The translations under genes were made by a program, and so were the position numbers. Source: Pelomonas cellulosilytica (GTDB lineage: Bacteria > Pseudomonadota > Gammaproteobacteria > Burkholderiales > Burkholderiaceae_C). From it: a stretch of DNA of 64,000 bases. The notes below the pieces were generated by a model. The model saw only the letters and a program-made list of their open reading frames with translations. It did not search any database and was not told the DNA's origin. Position 1 is the stretch's first letter. Every line of letters begins with the position of its first letter. The stretch spans positions 17,844-81,843 of the forward strand of contig NZ_JAJTWU010000014.1 in the NCBI RefSeq assembly GCF_021353265.1. Reading direction: 5' to 3'. Below are positions 7,426-17,787 of this stretch, piece after piece.

Positions 7426-10287
7426 ATGCAAAGTTTTCAACTGGTCAACGTCCATGCCATCCCGGCCCTTCACGCACGCCTGGAACAGTATGTGGAACCG
7501 ATGACCGGCGCCCGGCACATCCATCTCGCCAGCGATCAGCAGGAAATGGCCTTCCTGGTGGGCTTTCCCACCGTTCCCCAGGCCAGTGATGGACGCGCAC
7601 ACATCCTCGAGCACCTGACCCTGTGCGGATCGGAGAAGTACCCGGTCGCAGATCCCTTTTTCGCGATGATGCGCCGGTCCACGGCGACGTTCATGAACGC
7701 GATGACCTATGCCGACCGCACAATCTATCCGTTCGCCAGCACTGACGTCACGGACTTCTTCAACCTGCTCGACGTCTATCTCGACGCGACGTTCTTTCCA
7801 AAGCTTGACTACCTGAGCTTCCGGCAGGAAGGCTGGCGCCATGTGCTGAAGGAAGGACGCCTGCGGTACCAGGGGGTGGTGTTCAACGAGATGAAGGGCG
7901 CCTTCGACAATCCGATGCGCGCGCTCTATCGAGGCATCACCGCCAACCTACTGCCCGCAACCACCTACCAGTACGACTCCGGGGGTGATCCGCTGATCAT
8001 CCCCGACCTGACGCACGAGATGCTCGTGGAATTCCACGCCACGCACTACAGCCCGTCGCAGGCGATGTTCATGACGGCGGGTCGCGTAGATGCGGCCGCG
8101 ATTCAGTCGCGCATCGTGGACCGCGTGCTGTCGCGGCGGCAGGAGCGCCTGGCTCCACGCATGCCCGAACTGGCCACTCCATGGACCCAGCCGCGGGAGG
8201 CGGAGATCCGCATTCCGTCCCAGGAGGCGAGCGACAACGAGTTCGGCATGCAATTGGCCTGGCGGTTTGGCGAGAGCAGCGACGCCATGGCCGCGGCTCG
8301 CCTGCAACTGCTGGAGCGAGGCCTTCTCGGTGATGCCTCCGCGCCGGTTCTGAAGGCGATGCAATGCGCGGGATTCGGCCGCCCCTCATCGTTGAACGGG
8401 TTGGACGACGGCACTCGCCATTTGATCCTCCACCTGGGCATGGAAGGCTTGACGGCGCAGCAGATGAAGGCGGCGCAAACCGTGGTCCTGGAAGCGCTGC
8501 AGGCAGCGGCGGTCGGGGTGCCGGAGGAAGTCCTCCATGCCGCGCTGCGCGACATGCGCTTCTCCCAGCGGCAGATCGTCGGCGGCAGCACGCCTGATGG
8601 CCTGGCGCGGCTCATCCGCGCCGTCCCCGCGCTGATGAACGGCGGCGACGTCGCCAGCGCCTTCGACAACGAGCAGATACTGGGCCGCCTGGAGCAGGAG
8701 ATTGCCGAGCCGGCATTCTTCAGCAACATGGTGAACGCCCTGCTGGAACATCCGACGCGCCTCTTGGCTCGTGTGATTCCGGACGCTGACTACGCCGCCA
8801 AGCGAGAGCGCGTGGAACTGGATCGGCTCGCCATGCAAGAGGTCACGCTCACCGAGCAAGACCGGCAGCGAATCCTCGCCGAGGAAGATGCCCTTTCGAT
8901 GTACCGACTCGAGGGAAGCGACTACTCTGCTCTTCCCTGCATTCGGCCCGGCGATGTGGGCATCGAGCCGAGTCCATTGCCCGCGATCAGGGAATTGGCT
9001 CCGCAAGTCCGCCTTTTCGAAGCGGCGACGAACGGTATCTGCTACGCCACCCTCGTGCGTGACCTCGGCTCGATCGCGCCGGACGACTGGCAGTGGCTCG
9101 CCGTGTACGCCGACGTGGTCGAGGACCTCGGTGTAGGGACTCGGTCGTATGAAGAGGCGAGTCGCTGGCGCAAACAGCAGGTGCCGACCTTCTCCGTAGC
9201 GCTGGACGCGCTGCAGCCCACCGGGAAGTCCTCGGTAATGCCGCAGTTGAAAATGCACGTGGCAATCCTCGAGGAGGAGCAGGCCCACGCCGTGGCGGTG
9301 CTGCAGGCATGGATGTCGCCGCGCTTCGACGAGCTCGATCGCATCGGCTTCCTGGTGAAGTCGCAGGCCGAGCGCACGCTCAACGATCTTGCGGATTCCG
9401 GCGGTTTCTATGCGCAGTTGTCCGCCGCCGCGCCCTGTTCGCCGCGACGCGCCTTCAGTCATCTAACCCGCGGTTTGCCGTCGCTTCCGTTCACGGCCTC
9501 CCTTCGCAAGATGTCCGGCAGCCCTGAGGGCCGCGAGGAGATTGCGCGGCAACTGGAACGCCTTCACGCGCTGATCAGCGCCTGCCCGACCCGGCTCATC
9601 TGGACGGGCGTCGGAGACTTGGCGTCGGCCGCTTCTCCGTCGCTGGCCCTGGACGCAGGCCCGCCGCCGAACATGGCGCCGACCCAGGCGCTCCAGGGCG
9701 GTCCGGCTGCCAACGCGGCGTTGCGGGTCGCCAGTCAGGTGAATCACTGCCACATCGCATGGCCGGCGCCCAGGCTCGGCCAACCCGACGCGGCGGCCCT
9801 GGCGGTTGCCGCCGAGCTGTTGACCCACAGGTCCCTCCATCGCAGGCTGCGCGAGGAGGGAGGCGCCTACGGCGGCTCAGCGGCCTATTCGGGCGAGGAC
9901 GGCCTGTTCACTATGAACTCATACCGCGACCCCCGTGTCGCCGGCACCTATGCCGATTTCGCGCTCTCGTTGGAGGACCTGGTCAACACCGAATACGACG
10001 TATCGGCCATGGACGAGGCCATCATCAGCGTCATCAAGCGCCTGGACAAGCCGCTGCCGCCGCGGGACTCCGCTTTGATCGCGGACCGCCTCGACCAGCT
10101 CGGGATCCACACGCCCCTTCGCCGCGAGCACAGGCAGCAAGTGCTCTGCTGCACACTGGCCCAGGTGCGGGATGCGGCCTCACGCTGGCTATCGATCGAG
10201 CGTTCGAGCCGGGCTGCGTCGGTCACGCAGGCTGACCAGCCACTCGATGGGATGGCGGTGGTGGAGGTTGCCTCCCTGGCCCGGTAA
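7426..10287 (+). CDS. PreP-like M16 metallopeptidase (locus A)
   Basis: 953 residues from the ATG at 7426 (AAGG lies before it); an earlier in-frame ATG at 7276 would add 50 residues that look unlike a real N-terminus. The inverted zinc motif HxxEH is intact (HILEH, residues 59-63) and the expected third ligand is the Glu in VVFNEMKG near 155. Length and the two-lobed design match the presequence-protease/Cym1 group, which digests unfolded peptides inside a closed chamber. No signal peptide is visible, so the enzyme should be cytoplasmic, unlike PqqL and FusC, which act in the periplasm. It lies downstream of the MocR gene on the same strand. It is paralogous to the peptidase at 30542-33424. 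Confidence 0.9.
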   Translation: MQSFQLVNVHAIPALHARLEQYVEPMTGARHIHLASDQQEMAFLVGFPTVPQASDGRAHILEHLTLCGSEKYPVADPFFAMMRRSTATFMNAMTYADRTIYPFASTDVTDFFNLLDVYLDATFFPKLDYLSFRQEGWRHVLKEGRLRYQGVVFNEMKGAFDNPMRALYRGITANLLPATTYQYDSGGDPLIIPDLTHEMLVEFHATHYSPSQAMFMTAGRVDAAAIQSRIVDRVLSRRQERLAPRMPELATPWTQPREAEIRIPSQEASDNEFGMQLAWRFGESSDAMAAARLQLLERGLLGDASAPVLKAMQCAGFGRPSSLNGLDDGTRHLILHLGMEGLTAQQMKAAQTVVLEALQAAAVGVPEEVLHAALRDMRFSQRQIVGGSTPDGLARLIRAVPALMNGGDVASAFDNEQILGRLEQEIAEPAFFSNMVNALLEHPTRLLARVIPDADYAAKRERVELDRLAMQEVTLTEQDRQRILAEEDALSMYRLEGSDYSALPCIRPGDVGIEPSPLPAIRELAPQVRLFEAATNGICYATLVRDLGSIAPDDWQWLAVYADVVEDLGVGTRSYEEASRWRKQQVPTFSVALDALQPTGKSSVMPQLKMHVAILEEEQAHAVAVLQAWMSPRFDELDRIGFLVKSQAERTLNDLADSGGFYAQLSAAAPCSPRRAFSHLTRGLPSLPFTASLRKMSGSPEGREEIARQLERLHALISACPTRLIWTGVGDLASAASPSLALDAGPPPNMAPTQALQGGPAANAALRVASQVNHCHIAWPAPRLGQPDAAALAVAAELLTHRSLHRRLREEGGAYGGSAAYSGEDGLFTMNSYRDPRVAGTYADFALSLEDLVNTEYDVSAMDEAIISVIKRLDKPLPPRDSALIADRLDQLGIHTPLRREHRQQVLCCTLAQVRDAASRWLSIERSSRAASVTQADQPLDGMAVVEVASLAR

Positions 10288-10732
10288 ACGCCCAACTGCC
10301 AAGGCGGGAGCCTGTCCGGATTTCTGTATGCGGGGCATCGCGTGGACAAGGAGCTTGAAGTCCACGCAAGAAGAAGGCCGCGACAGTAGCGGACCAGTGA
10401 CCTTGCCCCTGTTCCCCGTAGTTCCAAGCGACCTTGTTGCGCTGCGTCTTTGAGCTGTGCCGCATGCCAGCGATGACTGCGCACAACTCGGCCCACGGCA
10501 CGATGGCGTCCATCGTCTGCAGAAACACGTCGCGCCGGGTCCGCCTGCACATCGCTCGAACTCCACGCCCCGATCGGCTGCTGCCGCGAGTGTGGCTTGG
10601 CCACATGCCGAGCTGATCCACCAGCGGCGCTTGCCTCGCCGCCAGATCAGCCGGCAAGTTGAGTCTTAGTCAACGTAGCCCAAAAGCCAATCCGGCACTG
10701 AGGAGACCTTTGATCGGCGCCGTACCCAAGAA
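10288..10732. other. Gap between the convergent peptidase and kinase genes; holds an IS5 relic
   Basis: 445 bp without an intact gene. The only recognisable content is a short transposase remnant on the minus strand, listed separately. No clear terminator with a T-run is visible for either of the two genes that converge here. Confidence 0.5.
10465..10550 (-). pseudogene. Relic of an IS5-family transposase N-terminus
   Basis: Read on the minus strand this stretch gives RRTRRDVFLQTMDAIVPWAE followed by LCAVIA, the conserved start of IS5-type transposases (basic residues, then FL-x-MD-x-VPW-x-L). The match stops after about 25 codons and no intact transposase surrounds it. It is a decayed insertion that marks an old rearrangement point between loci A and B. 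Confidence 0.5.
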
Positions 10733-12160
10733 TCACGCCGACAGCGCTCGTTCGCTGCGCTTGTCGGCCGGCCAGGCGATGGTGAACAGCGCCCCACCCG
10801 TTGGTCCGTTCTCTCCGCGGACGCTGCCGCCGTGCAGATCCACTACCGCCTTGACGATGGCCAGGCCGAGCCCATAGCCGCCACGCTCTGACGAGCGCCG
10901 CACGAAGGGCTCGAAGAGAGACGCGCGCGTCTCATCATCCAGTCCCGTCCCGGTATCGCTGACCGTGATGGTGCCGTCGGAACCGACGCGCAACGTCACC
11001 ACTCCGCCCGGGCTGCAGACCGAGACAGCGTTATCGACGAGATTTGCCAGCGCCACTTCGACGAGGTTGCCGTCCCCGCCGATGTCGAAACGTGCCGGCT
11101 GCACGTCGAACTCCAGCGTCACCCCGCGCGCAGTGGCCACCGGCTCGCGGCTGATCGCGACCCGGTGCACGCAGCCAATCAGATCAACACGGCCGGTCGG
11201 CTCGCCGCGGCTACCGATACTCATCAACGTCAGCAGCTGGTTGACCAGCTCGGTCAGCCGCTGCACATCGGCCACCAGCTTGTCCTTCAGCGCCCCGTCA
11301 TCCAGCATTTCCAGTCGCGTGCGCAGCACGGTCAGCGGCGTGCGCATCTCGTGGGCCGCCGCGGACAGGAAGAACCTGCGCCGAGCCTGCACTTCGTCGG
11401 CCCGCGAGATCATGTGGTTCAGGGCCCGCACCAGCGACAACACCTCTACCGGCAACCCGCGCTCGGGCAGCTTGCGGTCCAGCCGCTCCAGGTCCAGCGA
11501 CTCGGCCAGCCGCGTGACGCGGCGGATCTGGGCGAAGTTGGCCGCCAGCACGAGCATGAACAACAGGAAGGCGACCGCGGTGCCGATGAGGAACACGCGG
11601 CTGTAGGGCCAGGTCATCTTCTGCAAGACTACCAGCAGGCTGTCCGCCTGGTTGCTGAGCGATGTCGACAACCCGGAGAACTCGAAGTAGTAGGCTTCCC
11701 CGCCGCAGCCGCCGTACTGGTAGCCCGCCGCGCCGTCGTCCCGTGTCACCTTGCGAAACAGGTTGCCGCAGTAGTCGGGATTGGACAGGCTGGCCTGGAA
11801 CGCCTCAATCTTGGGGATCTGAGCCTGCTCATAGAACAACGGCGGCCGCGAGTCGCCGTAGTTCTGGCCCCGCACCCGGACAAAGTAGCGGAACTGCGGG
11901 TTCTTGGCGGCCACGCCCTTGAGCACCTCGTTGGCCGATAGCGGCTGGCCCGAGCCCGGCTTCTGGCGCTCGTTGATGGCGAAACCAGCCAGCGCGGACT
12001 CCACCCCCCCCACCGTGGTGGCCAACGGCGACGACTGCACGTCCTGCAGCGTCGCGATGAACGGGTAGACGCCGAAGTAGTAGATCCCCAACCCGGCCAC
12101 GACGAGGGCAATGATGACCGTCTGGCCGAACAGCGAGCGGTGCATGGTGCGCAAGAACAT
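10733..12160 (-). CDS. Sensor histidine kinase (two-component, locus B)
   Basis: 475 residues from the ATG at 12160, preceded by AGGAGA; a TTG at 12199 overlapping the upstream stop would be the alternative. Layout: a membrane helix near 10-30, a periplasmic domain of about 160 residues with CGN and GGCGGEAYYF segments, a second helix near 190-210, a HisKA domain with AAAHEMRTPLT, then a HATPase domain with N box NLVDNA, G1 SDTGTGL and G2 GYGLGLAIVK. It is the last gene of the locus B run, while its probable partner response regulator is seven genes upstream, so the pair brackets the MoxR module. The cysteines in the sensor domain could form disulfides. Confidence 0.92.
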   Translation of the reverse strand: MFLRTMHRSLFGQTVIIALVVAGLGIYYFGVYPFIATLQDVQSSPLATTVGGVESALAGFAINERQKPGSGQPLSANEVLKGVAAKNPQFRYFVRVRGQNYGDSRPPLFYEQAQIPKIEAFQASLSNPDYCGNLFRKVTRDDGAAGYQYGGCGGEAYYFEFSGLSTSLSNQADSLLVVLQKMTWPYSRVFLIGTAVAFLLFMLVLAANFAQIRRVTRLAESLDLERLDRKLPERGLPVEVLSLVRALNHMISRADEVQARRRFFLSAAAHEMRTPLTVLRTRLEMLDDGALKDKLVADVQRLTELVNQLLTLMSIGSRGEPTGRVDLIGCVHRVAISREPVATARGVTLEFDVQPARFDIGGDGNLVEVALANLVDNAVSVCSPGGVVTLRVGSDGTITVSDTGTGLDDETRASLFEPFVRRSSERGGYGLGLAIVKAVVDLHGGSVRGENGPTGGALFTIAWPADKRSERALSA

Positions 12161-12195
12161 CGACGGTCTCCTGACTTGGGCGCGATTCTGCGTGG

Positions 12196-15100
12196 TCAAT
12201 CGGCAGTCGGCGGGTGCGGTGGGAACGGCTCGGGGTGGCGCCCACCGGTCGCGTCGCGGGCGCGGGAGTCAGCCACGAGGTCACGCAACGCCTGGTGCAC
12301 CGCCACCGCACGCCGACGATCGGCAAACAGCGACAGCGCCGCGTTGACCTCGGCGAGCGACACGGCCGAGGCGGCAGCGCCGGCTTCCTCCGAACTTCCG
12401 ACGTACAGCAGCTGCAACACCGTCGCCCGCAACAGAGATTCGGCCCTCGCATCCTGCCCTGACCGCGCGAACACACGGGCGAACAGCAGCCGCTCGGCCG
12501 GCGCCATGACCGGCAGCTGCCGCAGCTGCACCGCCAGTCGCTGCAGGTCTGGCGCCTCCAGGCCGCGGCGTTGCACGTCGACGAGGGCGCCCAGCAGCTG
12601 CAGGCCGTGGGCACCGAGCCGACCGCCGGCCAGGTCCCCGAGCAGCTGTTGTCGCCGCGCGTCGGCCCGCCCCTGAGCGACGAGGCCCTGGGCCACCAGC
12701 TGGTACAGCTTGGGCTGGGACTGCCGCGCAGCCGGCTCCATGGCCTGCAGATAGGCTTCCAGTTCGCCGTTCAGGTCGGCCCGTCGCAGCAACAGCGAGC
12801 GTAATCGCGCTGCGTCGGGGCCGTCCCCAGGCATGGCATGAGTACCGGGCAAGGACGCCACCAGTTGGCTGCGCGCACCGCGCATCGCTTCGCCGACGCC
12901 CAGGCTCTCCCGCCAGCGCTGCCGCAACCGGCCGGCAATGCCCGGCGAATCGGCCGGCAATGCCAGCAACTCACCCCAGGGCTCATCTCGGGCGCCCATC
13001 GGCTGCACGACGTCCGCATCCGACACAGGGCGCAGCCGCTCCGGCAGCGCCGCCAGCACGCTCGCCGGCATCGCGGGGCTGCTGCGGTACGCCTCGAACA
13101 CGGCGCCGAACAACGGGCGCAGCGCTGCCGCCCCCCTGCCCGGCCGACCGTCCCGGCTCATATCCCACAACGCCGTCAGTCCGTCCGCGTCGTCCAGGTC
13201 GACGCCGGCGGCATCCGCCACTGCGGCGGCGCGCTCCGGCTTGCCGAGCAGCCGGTAGGTCAAGCCCAGCAAGGTCGCCGCGTCGCGGTCGCCCGGCTGG
13301 CTCTGCACATAGGGCTGCAGGTCTTGCGCAAACGCGACGAAGTCCTGCGCCTGGGCGTGCTGGGCGAGCAGGCCTTGCAGATAGACGGGGCTGTCCGGCG
13401 CAGCGCGCAGCAAAGCGCGGTACCACCGCACCAGCTCCGCCGGGTCGGGGCCCGGCCAGCCACCCTCGGCATGCACATGGCGGCGATAGAACGCCGCCGC
13501 CGCGGCGGCGCTGGGCTGGGGCAAGGCGAGGAAGGCCTCGATGTCCTGCTCCCGCTGCGCGGCCAGCCGCGTGATCACCGGCAGCGGCAGCTGCAGCACG
13601 CCGCCGTTGCGAGGCTCTCGCAGCACGTCCTGCAGGCGCTGCAGCGCCGCGTAGGCCGCAGCGTCGTCGCCCGCATACCAGGCCTGCAGGAAACCAGGTA
13701 GCGCCTCCGCCTCCGGCGCCTGCGCGGCAAAGCGGCGCGCCATCTCCAGCAGCGGCGCGCGCCGGGCCGGCGGCACGTCCAGCAGCACCAGCCGGCGAAT
13801 GTTGCCTGCCGCTGCGGAGGGCTGCCCCAGTTCATCACCCGGCGTGCTCACGCCGGTCATGCGCGCGGTGATCGCCAGCAGACGGGCCTGTTGCGCGTCA
13901 GGCAGCGTCTGCTGCAACAAGTCCGCAAGAAGCGTGTCCAGCAGGCCGGACGTGGGGCCGCCCTGCTCCATCCTCTCCACGAGACGGTCCATCAGCCGCA
14001 ACCGTTCGTCGGTGCTGAAGCGCTCGAGCACCGCCTGGGCTGCGCCCGGCTCGAGTGTGGCGACCCGGCGGATGGCCGCCTCCGGCAGCGGCTCGCCGAA
14101 GCGCGTGGCCAGCAGTGACAGCAGCGTGTCGTTGTCGACCAATCGCCGGCCCAGCGACCGCTCGAGCGCATTGAAGCTCCGCAGGTCGCCGCGGTACAGG
14201 TCGAACAGCACGTCGTCGCGGTACGGCGTACGCTCAAGCGGCCGCACCAGAAGCGCGTCCAGCTGCTCGCCGGGCAGACGCCCCACCGCGCTGCGCGCTG
14301 CCGCCAGCCAGGCGCCCAGCGTTCCGGGCGGCTCAGCCACATTGGCCCGCCGGGCCTCGCGGCCCCGCAGCTCGGCGGCCAGCGCACGCTCGGCAATGTC
14401 GCGCAGCGCGGCGTCGTCCTTGCGCATCAGCGCCAGCACCAGCCTGAGGCCGGGCGGGCCCTCGTGGCGTGCCTGCTGGGCAAGCGCCTGCAGCGCTTCA
14501 TCTCCGGCGTCGGCATCGGCCGACACATCGCCAGCGGTCGCAGGCGTCGCTCCCACCAGGTGTCCGTAGGCCAGGCGCTCCTCGCTGAAGGCCTTGTCCT
14601 GGGGCAGCCGGGCGGCCACGGCGTCCTCCAGTGCCGGCAGGCCGGCGTCCGGCGCCACATGCTCGGCCAGCCGGCGATTCACCTGCACCAGCGTCTGCAG
14701 CCGCAACTGGTCCCGCAGCGGACGGCGGGGGTCGACCTTGGCCAGCGTCTGCTCGAAGAGCCGCCGCCACGACGCCAGTGCCGCCTCGCCCGCCGGCGCG
14801 CTGCGCGGCCAGTTCAGCAGCGCGCCTTCCAGCAGCGTTGGCAGGTATTGCGTCGCGTCCAGCGCGGCGCTCTCGGACAGACCGTCCCGCAGCAGCGGCT
14901 GCCGGCCCAACAGCGACAGCAGGCCGCGCCAGTAGGCGTGCCAGGCCAGCATGGCCTGACCTTCGCGTTCGCGCAGCAGGGAGGCCGCGACGATGGTGGG
15001 CTGGTCATCCGGGTCGCGCAGCAACGCCAGGCGATAGCTTGCCAGCGCCTCGTCGGTGCGGCCCGCCTCCGCATAGGCACCAGCGCGTAGCGCGGCCAGG

Positions 15101-17787
15101 TTGGTGAGGCCGCCCCCTTCGTCCACCATCGCGAACGCGCGTTCGGCGCCCGGCAGGTCGCCCGCGGCCAACAGGGCCCGCGCCAGGTCGACGTACACAC
15201 CGGCCGCGAAATCCTGCCGCAGCGCGATCAACCGGCGCCCGAAAGCGATCTTGCGCGGCAGATCTGCCGCCCGAGGCAGCGCGCCCGGCTCACCGGCCTT
15301 CTGGCCCGAGGTCAGCGCGATCAGCTGGCGCAGCACCGCCGGGCGCTGGTCCTGGGCGATGGGCAGAGTCGCCTCGTAGGCCCGTAGCTGAAGCGGTGCG
15401 CTCTCCTGGCTTTGCGCGATGTCGGCTACCAGCGAATTCAGCCGAACATCGTCGCCGTCCTGCGCGATGCGCAGCAGCACCTGCCGCAGCGCCCAGGACA
15501 GCCGCGAGGCCCGCAGCCCCAGCGACGAATCGCCATCGTCGCGCGCGTCCGGCGCGGCCGTGAACAGATCCAGCAGGCCGCTGATGGCGTTCGTGAACTC
15601 GCCGCTGCGGCCCGCAGACAGCGCTGCTTGCTGCAGCAGACTGGCGGCCTCCGATGCGTGGCCGCTGGTCTTGAGAGCGTCGGCCAGTTGCAGCAGGTTG
15701 TCGGAGTCCTGCGGCGCCTGCGCCAGCGCGCGCCGGTACAGCGCCAGCGCCTGCGCCGGCATGCCAGAGGCCGCATAGATGCCGGCGAGGTAGCGGCTGT
15801 TCTCGGCACTGCCCAGGCCCGAGGTGGCCTGCAGCTCGTCCACGATCTCGCGGGCCTGCGCAGGCAACTGCCCGGGCTGGTGCGCCCCCCCCTGCTGCAG
15901 CACCGTCTGCAGTGCCTGACGCAGATAGTCCGGCGCGCCACGCCGGTCCAGCCGGGCCAGGCTGCGCAAGGTGACGACCAAGCCCGGTCCGTTGCGCATG
16001 CGCGCCTGCACGCGGGCGAGCTGCTCCAGCCGCGCCTGCTCGCCGAGGTTGCTGCGCTGAGCATAGGCCTGCACGGCGGCCTGCACGCCATCGCCATCGA
16101 AGCTGGCGATGCGCAGGCTCAGCAGCAGGTTGATCTCGTCCGTGGACGCCAGGCCCTGGACCTGACGCGCCTGCAGCTCGTCGGCCAGCGTGCGCAACAG
16201 GCCCAGGCGCTGGGCCGAGCTGACGATCTTGCGCTCCAGGAAGTCCTTGCGCGCGGGCAGGCGGGCACGGGCCCAGAGCGCGCGCCAGCGCGCCAGCGCC
16301 TGCGCCTCGTCACCGGTGGCAGACAGCAGCTCCGCCACATGGGCCTGCTGGTCGTCGTCCAGCCGTCCACCGGCGGCGCCCAACGCCTGCAGCACCGCCA
16401 GCGCCTGCGCCGTCCGACCCAGGCGTTCGTAGCCTTCGGCCACCGACAAGCGGTCGGCACTGGCCGGCGGCAGCCCGGCCAGCCAGCCGTCCAGCAGCGC
16501 CAGCGCTCGCTCCTCGTCGCCCTGGTCCAGGAAGCGCTCCAGCAGCAGCCCGCGCGTGGCCTCGGCCAGCTCCGGCGACTGCGGCATGCGGGCGAGCACC
16601 TGCTCGGCCGCGTCGGCCAGGCCGCGCGCGATCATGCTGCGCGCGCCGGCCACCACCAGGTCGGGCTGACCGCGATGACGCTCCAGCAGTTGCTCATACG
16701 CCCGCAGTGCGTCCTGCTCGCGCCCCTGCGCCAGGTAGAACTCGGCCAGGCCTTCCGTCCAGCGCAGCTGGCCGGGCTGCGCGGCGATAAGGCGGCGGTA
16801 CTCGCCCTCCACGTCGGCCGTGCGGCCGGTGGCCTGCAGCACCGCCAGCAGGCGCTGGCGCAGTGCCGGGTCCGGCGAGCGTTCGATCAGCGCCTGCGCT
16901 TCGTGCGGCCGCCCCAACTCCAGCAACAGGTCCACCCGCACCTGCGTGAAATCCGGCGTCGGCGCCCGCGCGGCCAGCGCCTGGGCCGCGCCCGCCAGGT
17001 CGTCGGCCGCCCGGCAGGCTTCCACCCACACGGCCAGCGCGTAACGGCGATCGACCGTGGCGCTGGCGCGCTCCACCGCCTGCCAGGCATGGTGCCGGGC
17101 CCGGGCGGTGTCACCGGCGCGCAGCGCCCAGTCCGCAAGGCGGAGTTCGGCGTCGAAGGACCGCGCTGGCTGACCAGCCGACTCTCCCAGCGCCAACGCG
17201 CGGTCGGCCTGGCCGAGCAGCCCCAGCACGAGTGCAGCACGCCAGCGCAATGCCTCAGGCGCCTGGGCCGCGAAACGCTCCAGCGCCTCGGGCTCGCCAG
17301 CGGATGCACGCATCACCGCCATGCGCAGGGCGAGCGCGTCACGCTGAGGCCGGTCAGAGGTCGCGTCCATCGCCTTCTGGAACCACGCCAGCGCCTGGCG
17401 CGGCTGGCCCTGAGCGTCGAGCAGCTCGGCCTTGAGACGCCACGCGGCCGGCGCCGGCCCCGCGGCCAGTGCGCGGTCCACGGCTGCGTCGGCCTCGGCG
17501 AGCAGACCTTGGCGCCACTTCATCTGCGCGACGAGCAACAGCAACGCCGCCCGTTGCGGCGCCGGCGCGCGCGCGGCCTGCGCCTCCAGTGCCCGGTAGG
17601 TGTCGTCCACGCGGTCGTCCAGCACGGCCTGGGCGTAGCGCGCCTGCGCATCAGCTGTGGCGGCTGTCAGACCCGGGCGCGCCGAAGGCGACGCGCCGTG
17701 GACAGCGCTGGGCGCCAGTGACACGCCCAGGGCGAGGCACAGCGCATGGCACAAGGGAGTCGGCCGCCAGGGGCGCGTTGAAGTCAT
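12196..17787 (-). CDS. Very large secreted TPR-repeat protein
   Basis: 1863 residues with a signal peptide (LCHALCLALGVSLAPSAVHG) and then almost entirely alanine/leucine-rich helical pairs of TPR type (patterns such as A-x-Y-x-x-L/ALAxYxxAL recur throughout). No enzymatic domain is recognised. It should be a periplasmic scaffold. The start overlaps the VWA stop as ATGA, so it is translationally coupled. In Bat-type operons TPR proteins accompany MoxR and VWA proteins, but they are far smaller than this one. I cannot place exact repeat boundaries by eye. A role in assembling or holding the uptake machinery is inference. Confidence 0.85.
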   Translation of the reverse strand: MTSTRPWRPTPLCHALCLALGVSLAPSAVHGASPSARPGLTAATADAQARYAQAVLDDRVDDTYRALEAQAARAPAPQRAALLLLVAQMKWRQGLLAEADAAVDRALAAGPAPAAWRLKAELLDAQGQPRQALAWFQKAMDATSDRPQRDALALRMAVMRASAGEPEALERFAAQAPEALRWRAALVLGLLGQADRALALGESAGQPARSFDAELRLADWALRAGDTARARHHAWQAVERASATVDRRYALAVWVEACRAADDLAGAAQALAARAPTPDFTQVRVDLLLELGRPHEAQALIERSPDPALRQRLLAVLQATGRTADVEGEYRRLIAAQPGQLRWTEGLAEFYLAQGREQDALRAYEQLLERHRGQPDLVVAGARSMIARGLADAAEQVLARMPQSPELAEATRGLLLERFLDQGDEERALALLDGWLAGLPPASADRLSVAEGYERLGRTAQALAVLQALGAAGGRLDDDQQAHVAELLSATGDEAQALARWRALWARARLPARKDFLERKIVSSAQRLGLLRTLADELQARQVQGLASTDEINLLLSLRIASFDGDGVQAAVQAYAQRSNLGEQARLEQLARVQARMRNGPGLVVTLRSLARLDRRGAPDYLRQALQTVLQQGGAHQPGQLPAQAREIVDELQATSGLGSAENSRYLAGIYAASGMPAQALALYRRALAQAPQDSDNLLQLADALKTSGHASEAASLLQQAALSAGRSGEFTNAISGLLDLFTAAPDARDDGDSSLGLRASRLSWALRQVLLRIAQDGDDVRLNSLVADIAQSQESAPLQLRAYEATLPIAQDQRPAVLRQLIALTSGQKAGEPGALPRAADLPRKIAFGRRLIALRQDFAAGVYVDLARALLAAGDLPGAERAFAMVDEGGGLTNLAALRAGAYAEAGRTDEALASYRLALLRDPDDQPTIVAASLLREREGQAMLAWHAYWRGLLSLLGRQPLLRDGLSESAALDATQYLPTLLEGALLNWPRSAPAGEAALASWRRLFEQTLAKVDPRRPLRDQLRLQTLVQVNRRLAEHVAPDAGLPALEDAVAARLPQDKAFSEERLAYGHLVGATPATAGDVSADADAGDEALQALAQQARHEGPPGLRLVLALMRKDDAALRDIAERALAAELRGREARRANVAEPPGTLGAWLAAARSAVGRLPGEQLDALLVRPLERTPYRDDVLFDLYRGDLRSFNALERSLGRRLVDNDTLLSLLATRFGEPLPEAAIRRVATLEPGAAQAVLERFSTDERLRLMDRLVERMEQGGPTSGLLDTLLADLLQQTLPDAQQARLLAITARMTGVSTPGDELGQPSAAAGNIRRLVLLDVPPARRAPLLEMARRFAAQAPEAEALPGFLQAWYAGDDAAAYAALQRLQDVLREPRNGGVLQLPLPVITRLAAQREQDIEAFLALPQPSAAAAAAFYRRHVHAEGGWPGPDPAELVRWYRALLRAAPDSPVYLQGLLAQHAQAQDFVAFAQDLQPYVQSQPGDRDAATLLGLTYRLLGKPERAAAVADAAGVDLDDADGLTALWDMSRDGRPGRGAAALRPLFGAVFEAYRSSPAMPASVLAALPERLRPVSDADVVQPMGARDEPWGELLALPADSPGIAGRLRQRWRESLGVGEAMRGARSQLVASLPGTHAMPGDGPDAARLRSLLLRRADLNGELEAYLQAMEPAARQSQPKLYQLVAQGLVAQGRADARRQQLLGDLAGGRLGAHGLQLLGALVDVQRRGLEAPDLQRLAVQLRQLPVMAPAERLLFARVFARSGQDARAESLLRATVLQLLYVGSSEEAGAAASAVSLAEVNAALSLFADRRRAVAVHQALRDLVADSRARDATGGRHPEPFPPHPPTAD

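Noticed and set aside
15412..17721. Long plus-strand frames opposite the locus B genes (also 17469-20315, 20466-22106, 25316-28582, 30620-33523)
   Set aside because: Arg/Gln/His-rich shadows of genes with recognised domains on the minus strand.
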